Assembly: GCA_001414485.1 (NCBI GenBank)
Contig: LLEY01000003.1
Coordinates: forward strand, 806,001 to 870,000
Length of the DNA stretch: 64,000 bases
Direction of reading: 5' to 3'
Source: Calycina herbarum
Taxonomy: Eukaryota; Ascomycota; Leotiomycetes; Helotiales; Pezizellaceae
The notes beneath the pieces were generated by a model, which was given only the letters and a program-made list of their open reading frames with translations, was not told the DNA's origin and made no database searches. How positions within the stretch are numbered: position 1 is the stretch's first letter; every line of letters starts with the position of its first letter. This document shows, one piece after another, positions 44,910-57,002 of the stretch. The position numbers and the translations under genes are program-made.

Positions 44910-46738
44910 GATACTTGGGATATCAGTCAAGTTATACCACTCTTCAGGATAATAAAAGAGGAGTAGAAGATCGATGTAGAAGACGAAACTCCAGAATTGT
45001 ACTCTTCTAAAGATCCACCGCGTCAAATTTCCTTTCATAACAGGATGGAAAGGATCATAGCCAGGCTGGGAGCCGCAACAGGTATGAACGATGACGGAAT
45101 TACATTAGAGAGCTTGGGCGGGGTGCAGGAGCCATGACACGGTAAGTGAGGGAGCTGTAGTGGAGTAAGACCTTCTCAGCCCATCAATGCTGTTGCACAA
45201 ATGGAGGGGGGTGTGTGGCGTAAGAACTTGGAAGTTGGAAGGTGGCTCGAGGATGCGATGCGTTGATACGAGACTGGGATATTGCAGATCTGGGGCGGCC
45301 TATGACGAGCTGTTGATAAGGGCATCTGCATCTTTTGAACTCACATGCAGCCAGACGAGGTTGGGGGTTGCAGCTCGAGGCATTGCATGAAATCCCGCGA
45401 GCTTGACAAAGTCGTTTATTCGATCCAACAAGGCTCTCTCCCAAGCTAGCTCTCGAGTACCTAGATACTCACACCATAACACCAGCTAACAATGAACGTC
45501 GTCGTCCCTCACCGACACCGCTAAAATAATCATACGCGGGCGTAGGTACCCGCCGCCATGAAACGGTTCACAAGCGATTTTCTGGGGAATTATCCCTCGA
45601 AAATACCCGTATGAACCCCCACTAGATACATTAGCTCAAAAGATCAACGCTGCCAGAAGTACAGCAGTAGCTCTTCCCAGCCACAGATTAACAAAAGCTA
45701 AACTATTTCGAGTACTACTCGAAAACCCAACTCCAACAGCTCACTCCTTGCTCAAATACAATCTCGATGCTTCCGGCGTAACACAAAACGTAAGAAATCC
45801 TGGCAAACAATCCGAAAAATGGAAGGCAGCAAGGATTCGAAAAGATCCGTACCGCGTACGCCGCGTATAACAACGTCAGCGGAGTCAAGAAAAACGATGT
45901 CACTCGTTGGAATGTGCATATGCAGTAGCGTCGTGTTCCTAATGGCATTTTGCTAAATCCACCCTACGCCACACAAATTCCCATGCACGACGGATGATCC
46001 TTCCGCTACCTACCAAACATTGGGGGGGAAAATGGGAAAGTTTACCCGTTCTTCGCTCATCTCCCCTGCTGTTTCATCATCGATCCCTTGTCCTGCACCT
46101 TTCAGCGGGGGAGTGTGGACTCGAGGACTTGGCTGCATGAGAAGGGAAGCTGGCTCGCAGGGTTCCAAAGTGTGGCTGGTGATCTCGATGACTTTCCGTG
46201 GCTGCCTTCCTCATCAAACTCCTTCCAAGAAGCAAAGCGTCTGAGAAGTTTGCTTCATGAAATTCCCCAAAAGCCTGATATATACCCTGTCATCATACGC
46301 ACTTGCAGCTATGATCTCCATCACCACTTCCCGCTTCTGGGCCTAGGCGGGGGAACAACGTGGTACAACCCAGCCAGGCCTTGGGATGATGGACAAGTTG
46401 AAAGATTGTGATGTAAGAATTTCCCATAGATCATGGAATAGCTTTGCCCATCACGTTCTGTGCGTTTCCGAGTGTATTGAAATCCTGCTTGTGACGTAGT
46501 TGTCTCCCTCCTCTCTCTACCGTAAGGCTCCACTCGAATCTCATTTGCACATCATATAACATTGAATTCTGCCACAAACTCCGTATCTTCATACCATTTT
46601 CAATACCATTTGATACCCCATAACACAGTCAAAAACAATTGAACAATTACTCAGCAGAAATTTCAATCAACCAAATTGAAAACAACAAAAATCAATCCTC
46701 GCATAAGAATCTTCAACACTTGACAAAACAAAGCCATC
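44910..46738. other. 1.8-kb divergent promoter region of two LEA-like genes
   Basis: It separates the 835-aa gene (minus) from the DUF3659 gene (plus). Stress-response-element-like sites AGGGG at 45205-45209 and CCCCT at 46063-46067 occur, but such pentamers are common by chance. Short frames here show no pattern and are not called. Confidence 0.5.
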
Positions 46739-49700
46739 ATGGCGGACACAGCAACCCAGAAAACACCTCAGATGGTGAGAAAGAAGTCTGGTGTTGATTC
46801 TGCGAAAAAGAACGTCAAATCAAAGGCTTCAGATGCCAAATCCAAAGTTCCAGCCTCTGATGCTCCGGAACAACCTGAATTTGATGAACACACCGACTCC
46901 GGCGTTGATGGTTTGACAACCAGCAATGACGAGGCGGAAGATAAGGAGGAAGAGGAGGAATCTTCAAGCGAGGTTCTACCCGTGGGAAGCGTTAATGGGA
47001 AAGGAGGTAAGTCCAAATTTTGGGAGCATTTCGCACCTGCGAGTCTTGTACTTTTCTTGAAGAAGTAAACTGACTCCAATTTCCCGGGAATAGAAGTCGT
47101 TGATGAAAGTGGATCTGTAATTGGCAAAATCAGCGGAGAAAATGCTTCTCAATTGGAAGGAAGCTATGTCGATGAAGAAGGTTTGTGGTTTCATACTGTA
47201 CCAACTGAGAGCTACAGCTAACAGGCTTCTCACAGGTGATGTTATAAACGAAGAGGGAGAAACAATTGGAAAGGCCGACCTTGAATCTCTGAAAAAGGGA
47301 GGCTCGGAAGCTGCCGAGGGCGCAAAGTCTACAGCCGGCGATCTGGAAAAACCAGAAGCCGCTGAGGACCTCGGAAAGTCCGAGAAGGGAGATTTGAAAA
47401 GCACAACAGACAAATCCGTGGCTGGTGGTTCTCAGAAGCCTGGCGTTGATGGGTCCCAAATTGACGGTTCCCAAAAACCCGATGTTGATGCACCAGAGAA
47501 GTCCGACATTGAAGGATCTCAAAAGCCTTTGGACGACGTTGAGAAACCTGATGTTGAGGGATCTCAAATCGACGGCTCTCAAAAGCCTGACATCGATGCC
47601 CCAGAGAAATCTGACATCGAGGGGTCTCAAAAGCCATTGGACGATGTCTCGAAGCCAGACCTAGACGCCGAAAAGCCGGATGTCTCCGCAGCCGACAAGT
47701 CTGAGGTGGCTGGTAGCCAAATCGACGATGCCTCGACTGAAAAGGCTGACGCTCCTGACGCTCCTGAAGTCGACAAGCCGGATGTTGATGTCGAGGGTAG
47801 CCAAAAACCACTTGACGACGCTGCTTTCCAAAAGCCAGATGCTCCAGACGTTGACACCAGCAAGGCAGGTTCTGCTGCAGACCTCGACAAACCTAAGCTT
47901 ACTGGCCCATACGGTGTCCAGGACAACTGGGAAATTACCAACGCTACTGGTGTCGTGATCGGGAAACTGCAACAAGATCAGGATGTGACACCACAAGATT
48001 TAGTCGGCACTTCTATCAAAGAAATCGACCAAGAGGGTAATCTGATTGCAAAGAATGGGTCAATTGTCGGAAAGTGCGATTTGATTTCCAACTTGGGTTC
48101 CCAGGTTGACGAGGTTGGAAAGTTAGATCTTGTTGGCCCATTCGAAGTCAATGAGGAGCATGAGATCAAGAACGCGGCAGGCGAGGTAGTCGCAAACCTT
48201 CCTGAGGAAGTGACTCTCGGTGGCCAATCCATTAAGGAGATTGACCTCGAGGGAAACGTGAAAAATGGTAAGTAAAACCGCTCAATGCCACTCTTGAGAT
48301 ATCGAACACAAGCTAATTGTTCAATACAGAAAGCGGGAGTGTCATCGCCAAAGCCGAACTGCTTCCAGAGGTCCTTGAGGCCGCCGAGGCAGCAGCCCCT
48401 GAAGATCTTAGCATCTTGAAGGGAATGAAGGTCAACAAGGCCGGAAAGATCGTTGACGAAAAGGGAGATCCATACGGTGTTCTTGTCGAGGGCGATTCAA
48501 AGAAACTCGTTGGAAAGAAGGTTGATGCTAAAGGATTAATCTGGGACGACTCTGGAAACACAATCGGGCGAGCAGGTAAGCAAAAGCAACATGCAACTCT
48601 CTCATCGACCGTCAGCCAAGCTAATGTGAAACAGAATTGCTCCCTGAAAAAGAGCGAGGTGCCGCAGAGGAATCTTCTCCATTCGATGACTTCCCAGATG
48701 CAGTCCTCAATGATAAGGGAGAAGTGATCTTCGAAGGCCGCGTTGTTGGCAAGGTCAAGCCAGAAGATGGCTTGGATGTCAAGACTCTTGAAGGCAAGAA
48801 GATTGATCCAGACGGAGACGTCTTGGATAAGAACGGAAACCGTTTGGCCAGTTGCGAGCGCTATCAAGAACCCGAGCCTGAACCGGAACCAGAAGAAGAA
48901 CCGGAAGACCTTTCGCTTTTGGAAGGCAAGAAGGTCAACAGTAAGTCCCATAATCCTCTCACTATGTCACAACGCACCTCTTGTTAGATGCTCAAATCGT
49001 CGAATAATACTGATGTATCTCTAGAAATGGGTAACGTTGTTGACCCAGACACTGGAAAACTCTTTGGACGTGTCAATTCAGGAGTTCTCTCGAAGTTGAT
49101 CGGGAGAAAGTGTGACGCTGAGGGGAAGATCTACTCGGACGCCGGAAAGGTTATCGGAACCGCAGAGCTCATCCCAGCCGATGAAAGAGATGAAGACGGT
49201 TCATCAGGACCATTCGAAGACTTCCCTGATGCCACAGTGAACAATAAGGGAGACGTTATCTCAGACGAGAAAATCGTTGGTAAACTGATCGAAGGAGATC
49301 CAAAGAAGCTCGCTGGCAAGAAGGTGGACCCTGACGGAGAGGTAAGAAGCCTTGAATTGGCGCTTGATGCATATGACTAACAGCTTTTTAGATCCTTGAT
49401 AAGGTCGGAAACGTTCTCGGCAAAGCAGAACGCTACGATGAACCAGAGGAAGCGGAACCAGAGAAGATTGATCTGTCCATCCTCGCAGGGAAGAAAATAA
49501 ACAAGGCAGGCTTTGCAGTAGACTCTCACGGAATCATCTATGGAAAACTTGTCGAAGGAGGTAATTAATAAAACCCCCCCACCCAAATGTCTCTACCCCA
49601 TGCTAATTATTTCTTCAGATCCCAAGAAATTGGTGGGCCGTATGTGCGGAAAAGAAGGCCAAGTCTTCAGCGAAGGCGGAGATGTCATCGGTAGAGTTGG

Positions 49701-51205
49701 TATGTCGTATTCATGTCCAATGGTCGATGTGAAGATGTTAACGAGTATTAGAACTTGTGCCAGAAAGTGAACGAGAGGGTTCCAAAGAGGGACCCTTTGC
49801 TGGATTCGAGTCGGCCACCGTCAACAAAGAAGGGAAAGTGCAAGACGCTACTGGAGCTATCATCGGACGTCTTATTGAAGGAGAAGCTGCCAAATTGTAT
49901 GGAAAGCGCGTTGATGAAGACGGCGATGTGGTAAGTCATATTCTGGAGTCTTTTTCTTGTTTTGGTCATGTCGGGGGTCGAGAAATAGGGTTCCTATTCC
50001 TTTGACAGAGACATGTCTGCCAACCTTCGAATGAACAAGTAAACTGATTCCGATATCTTATAGGTCGACAAGAACGGCAACACACTCGGAAAAGCTGAAA
50101 GGTAAAAATTATCAGGTACTCTGCTCTCAAAAATCCCTTGCTAACTCTCATGATAGGTGGGAAGAGCCAGCCGAGCCCGAGAAGAAGAAGAACCCACTTG
50201 AGGGTCGTAAGATCAATCGTGATGGGAACGTGTATGACGATGACGCCAATGTCATCGGCAAGCTTGTTTCCGGAGAGATTGGTCTCTGCGTTGGAAAGGA
50301 GATTGACAATGTAGGTTGGACTGAATCCGTTTGACTTGCAACATGCTAACACACAACAGGATGGCGATATTGTCAACTCCAAGGGACAAACACTTGGCCA
50401 TTGCTCTTCGCTCGAAGATATCCCAGAACCTGAGCCAGAGGTAGAGGAAGAAGTCGAAGACCCCGAGGAAGTTGAGAAGAGAAAGCAACTTGAACAAGAC
50501 AAGAAGCTCGCTCAACAAATGGCTGGTTGTATCCAGCAGTCCATCGACAAGATTAAGCCTATCTTGAAAATGATCACAGAGGCATGTGCCCTTCCGATAA
50601 CTCGAGTCTATCTTGCTAACCAATATCCAGCACATCGACGCAGCTGAACGTGAACCAAAGGAAGACCTCGACGAGCAGAAGCTGGTCGATACCGTCAAGC
50701 CACTCATCGAACAGGGAGGACAAATCCTTCAGGAGGCCAATGGTGTTATCCGTGGTCTTGATCCTGATGGAAGAATTGCTTCCAATGCTAAAGCCAAGAC
50801 TGCTTCTCGTGAGGCAACTCCAGAGGAATACCATCTTGCTGATGTCCTCAAAGACGTATGTGAACCCCTTCGATGACGATTGGAAGCATGCTAACCCAGT
50901 AACAGTTGACCGAAAATGTCCACACAACCATCGACCAAGCCAAGAAGAAGATCGCCGGCATGCCACACGCAAAGAAAGAGTTGAACCCTCTATGGGGATT
51001 ATTGGCTGAGCCTCTTGGTCAAATCCTCGCAGCCGTTGGACTCTTGCTTAGCGGAGTTCTCGGTTTGGTCGGAAAACTTCTCAGCGGATTGGGTCTTGGT
51101 GGACTCTTGGATAACCTCCTTGGTGGTCTTGGATTGAAGGGCATCTTGAATGGACTCGGCCTTGGGATGGTGACTGATTCGTTGACAGGAAAGAAGAAGA
51201 AGTGA
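46739..51205 (+). CDS. DUF3659 / LEA-domain protein (1207 aa, 14 exons)
   Basis: Exons: 46739-47006, 47094-47180, 47236-48267, 48330-48575, 48635-48940, 49025-49341, 49392-49560, 49619-49699, 49752-49930, 50064-50101, 50157-50310, 50360-50581, 50631-50855 and 50906-51205; they sum to 1208 codons with the stop. Residues 1-90 are disordered and acidic. Residues about 180-335 hold Gly-Ser-Gln-Lys-Pro repeats with Asp and Glu. From there to about 960 the DUF3659 unit recurs (patterns such as GKKVDPDG, GRLIEGE and NVIGKA, with Gly, Asp and Lys conserved). The C-terminus ends in Gly/Leu-rich helices (LGLGGLLDNLLGG). Introns mostly sit in or between repeat units. One intron is GC-AG. The family is known in filamentous ascomycetes with LEA-type annotation, but its role is not established. 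Confidence 0.92.
47451..47666 (+). repeat. Two tandem 108-bp units in the DUF3659 gene
   Basis: The units 47451-47558 and 47559-47666 each encode 36 residues of the form GSQIDGSQKP, DVDAPEKSDIE, then GSQKPLDDV. They are a recent in-frame duplication in the disordered region. Confidence 0.85.
50582..50630 (+). other. GC-AG intron in the DUF3659 gene
   Basis: The donor is GCATGT directly after the GAG codon, with branch GCTAACC and acceptor CCAG. The only nearby GT (50586) would give a stop after joining to exon 13, so the GC donor is the one that keeps the frame. Confidence 0.8.
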
Positions 51206-51807
51206 GGTAATGGATGTATGATATGACGAAAATCTCTCCTTGTATTTTTTATGTTTTTTATGTTGGGTTGTACGGGAATTGGCAGCGTGTGTTTTTTGGT
51301 ACGATCTTATGTAGCGTTATCTATAATGAGAATGGTTACTTGACAAATTTTTTTTGCAGTTGTGCTATGGTTGTTCAGTGCAATTGCTGTTCAATTGTCG
51401 TGATGATGTTGAAAAAGGGGGACCTCGGCATCGCCGGTTTGTCTCCGAAGTGTCGGGCAAGTATCGACTTCTTCCCCTCCAGCGCCCCCTCCCAGCGGCC
51501 TTCTACGTGGAACTCGAGATTATTTCAACAACGTCGTATCAATCGCAAGAGCACTCGTAAATCTTTGATCTGACATGAAGATGGGTGTCATGGCGGGCCG
51601 ACTCCAGCTCGCATGCGCTTTTGCGGCAATGGCAACGACCATGTCATTGGAGTCTGTCTAGGCCAGGGAAGGAGCCTTTTGTCATTAGGTAGGTACAGAG
51701 GTAGGTACCTTCCTCTACTTGAAGCTTTCGCTCAGTCTTCCCAATTTCTGAATATTTATTCAATCTGCAAAGACAACACAAATCGTGTAAGCATAGTTAT
51801 CCTCGAG
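51206..51807. other. Intergenic region
   Basis: It covers the 3' end of the DUF3659 gene and the upstream region of the beta-lactamase-like gene. Short frames here are not supported. Confidence 0.45.
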
Positions 51808-53333
51808 ATGGAAACCTTTGAGGGGAAGCTCGACGAAGCAACCGGCGAACAGGAAATTCTGGGCGCAGCAGTAGCAGTGGTTAACAAGGAGGGTGAGTCT
51901 TTTCTGTCCAAGAACTAGCTGCTCCCTCTCGCTGACATGTTTCTCAAGGCATCATTTACCAAAAGTTTTCTGGATATCAAAACCTGGCCCTCCCTTCTCC
52001 ACCTATCGATCATAATACCACATTCGCTCTTGAATCCGCGGGAACCTTCATCACCCACATAGCCGCACTGCAATGTGTTGACAATGGCTTCATTCGCCTC
52101 GATGATCCGGTCGAGACATATCTCCCCGACTTGAAAGGCCCCTCAATCGTCAGAAGGAACAATGGAGAAGATAACGAGCGGTACAATCTCATTCTCCACG
52201 CCGTAAAACCAGGCGAGCAAATCACTCTTCGAGATCTACTTGCAAACACCAGTGGCTTGGACGATGACGATTACCTGATCAAACTGTGGGAAGCGGACGT
52301 CACAGGAGAGAAATACCAGAAAGACGAATATGTAGATTTCCCAACTGATCGCAAGCTACTTGTCGATAAACCAGGCGAAAGCTGGTCTTATAGCCCAAAT
52401 GCTCGTTGGGTCGTAAGTCTCATTGAGCAACTTAACCAACAACCCATGGCTGAGACGGTTCAAGAACTTATTTTCGACGCATTGGGCATGTCTTCTTCAG
52501 TATACGAACCTTTCGACAACGCCGAGATTACTTCCAGACTCCTGCAACCCGTGGAACGGACGGAAGGAGGGCTGGAAGCTGTTGGCGTAGAAGATTTTGT
52601 AGCTTGTGGCGTGGTAACAACCATCAACGATCTGTCATTGCTCCTCTCCGACCTAGTGTCTCCAGATTGTTCGATCCTCAAGCCCTCAAGTGTTGAAAGT
52701 TTCTTCTCATGCAACCTTAATGATGATGCTTGCCGCCAATTTCGCACCACGAAGGGGATCTTTACTGCATATGCGGGAATTCCAGAGGATGAGCTAGAGC
52801 CTCCTATCAACTATAGTCTAGGAGGACTTATTGTCGAAGAAGAATTGCCGTTGTCAAAGATGCCTCCATGGACTGTCACTTGGAACGGTATGCCAAACGT
52901 GGTCTGGGCTGTGAATAGAAAGTATGGTCTAGGAATGATATGGGCAACGCAGCTTTTCCCAGAAAACGACAAGAAATGTGTGGATATCGCCATGGAGTTT
53001 TTTCGAGGGGCTTGGAAGAAGTTTAGTCCGGACATTGATCCTGGATCTAAGGTTGGACAGACTTCGATGGACGAGGGTATGGCTGATTCTGGATTTGAGA
53101 CTCAGACGCCGAGTGACAACGACGCTATGGAATTGAATTCCTCTCACTCGGACGGTCCAACCACACAGACTCCCACCGCAACCACGCCCTCAGCAGGCAA
53201 GCGAGGGAAAAGGAAATCAAGCGAGATCGATTCCATGATCAGTCCAGCCTCTAAAGCTTCAAAAAGATGGCCTCCGATAAAGATTTCGCTGGAGGACGAT
53301 TTGGACGACGATATGGATTTGAAAAATCGCTGA
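51808..53333 (+). CDS. Beta-lactamase/transpeptidase-like protein, SxxK lysine missing (489 aa, two exons)
   Basis: Exons are 51808-51892 and 51949-53333, with a 56-nt intron from GTGAGT to a CTCAAG acceptor. Residues 1-30 read METFEGKLDEATGEQEILGA, the usual start of fungal serine beta-lactamase-like proteins, with the fold continuing through TFITHIAALQCVDNGFIRLD and TLRDLLANTSGLDDDDY. Where the family has Ser-x-x-Lys this one has Ser58-Ala-Gly-Thr61, and the second motif reads Tyr176-Ser-Pro instead of Tyr-x-Asn. Both changes suggest a non-catalytic member. The C-terminal 95 residues are a disordered extension with a basic GKRGKRK cluster, possibly a nuclear signal. No signal peptide, so probably intracellular. 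Confidence 0.88.
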
Positions 53334-54067
53334 TTGGGGTTTTATTAGTATAGATATGCCTGAAGCATCCTTAACCCCAACTCCAACCTCGTTCTAGGGA
53401 TCAGCCCTAACTTAATTACAAAACATTTTCACGGTCTCCTTGTTCACACTAAAGCCCCAGTTTGATGCAAAGTAGCATGAAATAACATTGTCGTTTTCTT
53501 TTCGAATCTGTTTACCCATTTGATTGATTATGGTGGGGGAGTGGGACAATCCTCTTGGGCTCCGGTCCGGCCCTGAAGGGCGCGCCTTTCAGGCCATCAC
53601 TCCCATCTTACTTCACAAATATCACGCCAACACCTCCACATCTGCGAAGCAATCCTGATTATCATCCCTTGGCCTATTAGACGATACGATATAGGAACAG
53701 CAACATCTGCAAAGCTGCGATGTTGCAACGAACTACCAATGAGGATTGAGATCGAGATGGACGATTTCAAACCCGCCTTATGGCGCATACGCAGATGCAA
53801 GTGCCTGTTTAACGATAAAAGGTTGGTCTTTCCCCGCTGATTTTATTTGCCGTGCGAATTTCCGTTTGTGGGTACAGTGGCTCTGTATTTGAAAGATTGG
53901 TTAGAAAGATCAGAGCTTGAATTATTGCAAATTGTCCTCTTAATGTTCATCAAGCAATAAAACGAACAACCACAGAATCAACAGTGTAAGTACTCAACCC
54001 CTCCATTCTCCAATGCTTCGATTCCGCAGATCTATACATCCAATACTAAACTACCTCCCAGCAAACA
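53334..54067. other. Intergenic region
   Basis: A palindromic GGGCGCGCC near 53578-53587 is present but without assignable role. Short frames (for example 53597-53800 minus) have no ATG start and are not called. Confidence 0.45.
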
Positions 54068-54563
54068 ATGGCAACTACCCAACTCACAACCTCTTCCTCC
54101 TCCACCTCCCCCTCCTCTCCTCCATCCAGTCGCCTCTCCTCCCAATGGCTACACATCCACAGTCTCAATCCGAAAATGCAACTGTCACAAAACCTCCTTC
54201 CACGTCCGACCCCAACACTCTCCCTCCGACTTCCTTCTACTCTCTCCTACGAACCTATTCGAAGGGGGATTGGTGGATTACACTTGTTTTGATAAGAATA
54301 TACACTGGCCCTTCTGTGGGACTTGTGGGGTGAGGTGTTTTGGGTTTAGAGGCGAGGGAGAGGTGCTTGAGATGGAGGTTGAGGGGGAGAAGATGGAGGG
54401 TTGGGGGTGTTAGTTGAGTGTTGATGGGACGACTGTTGAGGCCGGGCAGGAGGGGTGGGATATGAGGGAGTGAAATGAGAAGTGGTGGATTGCTTATTTG
54501 AACGTTAGGGAGGAGGTTGAGGCGCCGAGGATGGGGAAGCCTTATGAGGGGGGGATGTATTGA
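54068..54563 (+). pseudogene. GFA/CENP-V-like (glutathione-dependent formaldehyde-activating) gene, decayed
   Basis: The clear block begins NGYTSTVSIRKCNCHKTSFH (54144 on), with a CxC zinc site, then DYTCFDKNIHWPFCGTCGVR, the second Cys cluster and the FCGTCG motif of the GFA fold. The tail reads LSVDGTTVEAGQEGWDMRE and WWIAYLNV. In-frame stops are TAG at 54411-54413, where homologues I recall carry Tyr, and TGA at 54471-54473, where they carry Trp (REW). The natural start ATG at 54068 (MATTQL) is out of frame with the block, so a frameshift probably lies in the Ser/Pro-rich leader. The end is TGA at 54561-54563. Family proteins bind zinc through Cys; enzyme activity is proven only for some. 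Confidence 0.78.
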
Positions 54564-55860
54564 ATTATCTTTCTTTGGTTTGAGGTGAGTGGCATTTAGG
54601 GGGCTGATTGGGTTATATTTGATGGCAGACACAGAAGCCTACGGAGAAAATTGGAGGAGTCTTGGAAGAGATTTGTTCAACGTTCCCCAAGCAACTGTCA
54701 AACCTATATGAGGGACTTGTTGTGCAAGCATGTGTTTGTGTCGTGGTGGACTCGAGAGACAACCGCCTCGTTGCACGGTTTTATGAAGCTGTTGTAGGTC
54801 TGTGATGGAGTTTGTTTGCCTGGTTTTGCAGAACTTCCAATGCTGCGCTGAGGTCGGCGATTCTCGTCTGCAGTACGATTTTTGGGAAAGGACTTGCTGA
54901 GTCCTTATTTACCATCTCAGAGTTTCCTTGAGAAGGTTGTTTGGGGACCAGTTCGCAGATCGAGGAGGAGGGGTGGGGAGAGAAAGGCATCAACGAGAAC
55001 TATCAACGAGAACTAGCAACTCGAGTAATTGCTTTGTCCATCCATTCTACTGCTTGGTTCTTGGGGTCCTTGGCCATGTTTTGTTTCTTCGCGCGAAGAT
55101 GCGTTATGATTGTTGCGAGTGGATTTTATCGGTCCTTCAGTCGTACACTGTATTGTTTGTCATTCCCTAAGTCCTTTTCTATGCCACGAACTTACCAAGT
55201 CGCAGCTTATCTGAAATAAGAAATCAGCTGTTCATGAACCACAATTATTCTCCGCCAAAAAAGCTTTTGTCCTGTTCTTCAATTTCCCCAAAGCTCCATG
55301 GTTGACAAGATTACTCTAATCTCGTGCCCCATTTTTAAACGCTAGTTTGGTGTTTCCCCGCGGGCTGCCAAGTCGATTTTAGGGTCAAGCCAAAACAATG
55401 ATACTCAATTGGATCCACCTGTCAAAAAATACATGGGCGATCCTTCTTCTGGAAACTGATGTTTTGATCACTCTGCTGCTTGTGCTCTCATGAATTGATG
55501 GATCTGGCAGGCGCTTGCTCCATCAAGCATCGCTCCCTCGCAAAGTACGCCAAGTCAAACTTCGCTTCAGTAGATGAAGGCGAACCTGCAACAGTACACC
55601 CCAGAAGGAGGCTTGGGGAAACAGACTTGGCAGTTTGAGGCTCAAACTACCGCAATGTTGTGTACTGAGGCAAAAAGAAGGACTTCTGAATAAAGGCAAG
55701 TGCGTATCTTTTTCATCTATTCTTTCTCTCCTTTCCATTCTCTTCTCTGTTGCGGGAGTTTCGTGTGTTGACATCTCAATCTCTTCGTAATCTTCTTTCT
55801 ATCTTCTTTCGTTCTTGACGCTGTGCGTTTTTTATTGTATACTCCTCTTTTTTTTCCAAT
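54564..55860. other. 1.3-kb intergenic region
   Basis: A minus frame of 69 codons at 54781-54990 (MPFSPHPSSSICELVPKQPS, then a short coiled coil IADLSAALEVLQNQANKL) is possible but unsupported by any neighbour. No other gene is seen. The right part is the promoter of the secreted esterase, ending in a pyrimidine-rich leader before its ATG. Confidence 0.45.
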
Positions 55861-57002
55861 ATGGCCGTACTTTTTAACAACTGGGCTGGTGTCCTTTCTT
55901 TCTTCTTGTTTATGTTACTCGCCATCCCTACGGATGCTCTTCCCCAAAAGACGAAGGCTACGACTGGAAAGGCTGCCACGGGAGCAACCACGAAAGCAAC
56001 AAAAGGGACGAAGGGTGCAGCAGCAGGAGGAGCTACGGGAGCAACGGCAGCTACAAAAATCACTACCGCAACAGATGGCTCCATGATTTTGGATAAAACC
56101 GTACAAATCAAGTAAGTCCTCTATCCCCCAACTCTCTCCCAATTCGCAGCTTCTAACACGATATACTCAGTGGCCTCTCAATCCAATACAAGATTTCCGC
56201 ACCAGCAGACCAATTCACAGCTGCCTCCGGCGTAACAGGCGGTGCTCAAACCGCGAATGCTACAGGAACCGCAGGTCTCAACGTCCTCCTCCACGGTGAT
56301 GGCGGACAATCCTTCCAAGATTTCCCAAACCAAGCCGTACAAAATAACCTCATGGGTGTCGTCGTTCTCGCACCAGATCCAAATCTTTTCTGGGGTGGTG
56401 GATCAGGTCTCCAACGAACCGACGGAGTTGCCCATTCTGCAGCAGTCAACTCCCTTATCCAAGACCAATTACCACAAGACGTCGCATTCGATAAAACCAA
56501 TGTCTTTTTCACCGGTGTCTCCGGTGGTTCTCTCATGCTTTCCGGATTCTTTGTCCCTGCCTTCGGAGCCCAATACAAGACTGGTGTTGAGTTGAACTGC
56601 GGCGCTCTGGCACCACAAGTCCCAGTCGTGGATGCGGCTACTATGATTGCAAACACGAAGATCCATTTCCAATCTACCTCTGACGAACTCGCTCTCCTCC
56701 AGAAAGCTATCCCTGCCTCCGTTACGGCATATGAGAAACTCGCTACCGATAATGGTCTGGACGCTGCTGCTATTGGGGCCCTGCAGACTGTTGATAATAC
56801 GCCTAATGGAGGTGGACATTGTGGATTTGATGGCAAGGGGTTCGTAACTGGTGTCCAACTTATGGCGACGAATTATGCGAATGTTATGGGTGCCAATGGG
56901 AATGGACAGGTTACAGGGATTGGGAATGTGCTGAAGACTGTGGTGGGCAATGAGAACGTTGTTTTCACTAGTGCTGGACAGGCGCAGAAGATGAAGTTTT
57001 AA
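55861..57002 (+). CDS. Secreted alpha/beta hydrolase, esterase-like (360 aa, two exons)
   Basis: Exons are 55861-56111 and 56171-57002; the 59-nt intron runs from GTAAGT to CTCAG in phase 2. A signal peptide begins MAVLFNNWAGVLSFFLF and ends near ALPQ. A Thr, Lys, Ala and Gly-rich linker (residues about 30-70) follows. The catalytic domain has LNVLLHGDGGQSF (His125-Gly-Asp-Gly-Gly oxyanion type) and VFFTGVSGGSL, a GxSxG elbow with Ser201. The C-terminal half keeps DNTPNGGGHCGFDGKGF, where the His could complete the triad. Homologues in fungi are annotated as feruloyl-esterase or depolymerase-like, sometimes as F-box by error. Substrate unknown; it is exported, so likely a wall or plant polymer. 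Intact. Confidence 0.87.

Noticed and set aside
44910..45038. Upstream ATG for the 835-aa protein
   Set aside because: The 43 added residues are hydrophobic and aromatic, unlike the rest, and the downstream ATG begins the usual hydrophilic sequence.
47130..47996. Minus-strand frames across the DUF3659 gene
   Set aside because: They are shadows of the repetitive exon 3; the plus gene has consistent splice sites throughout.
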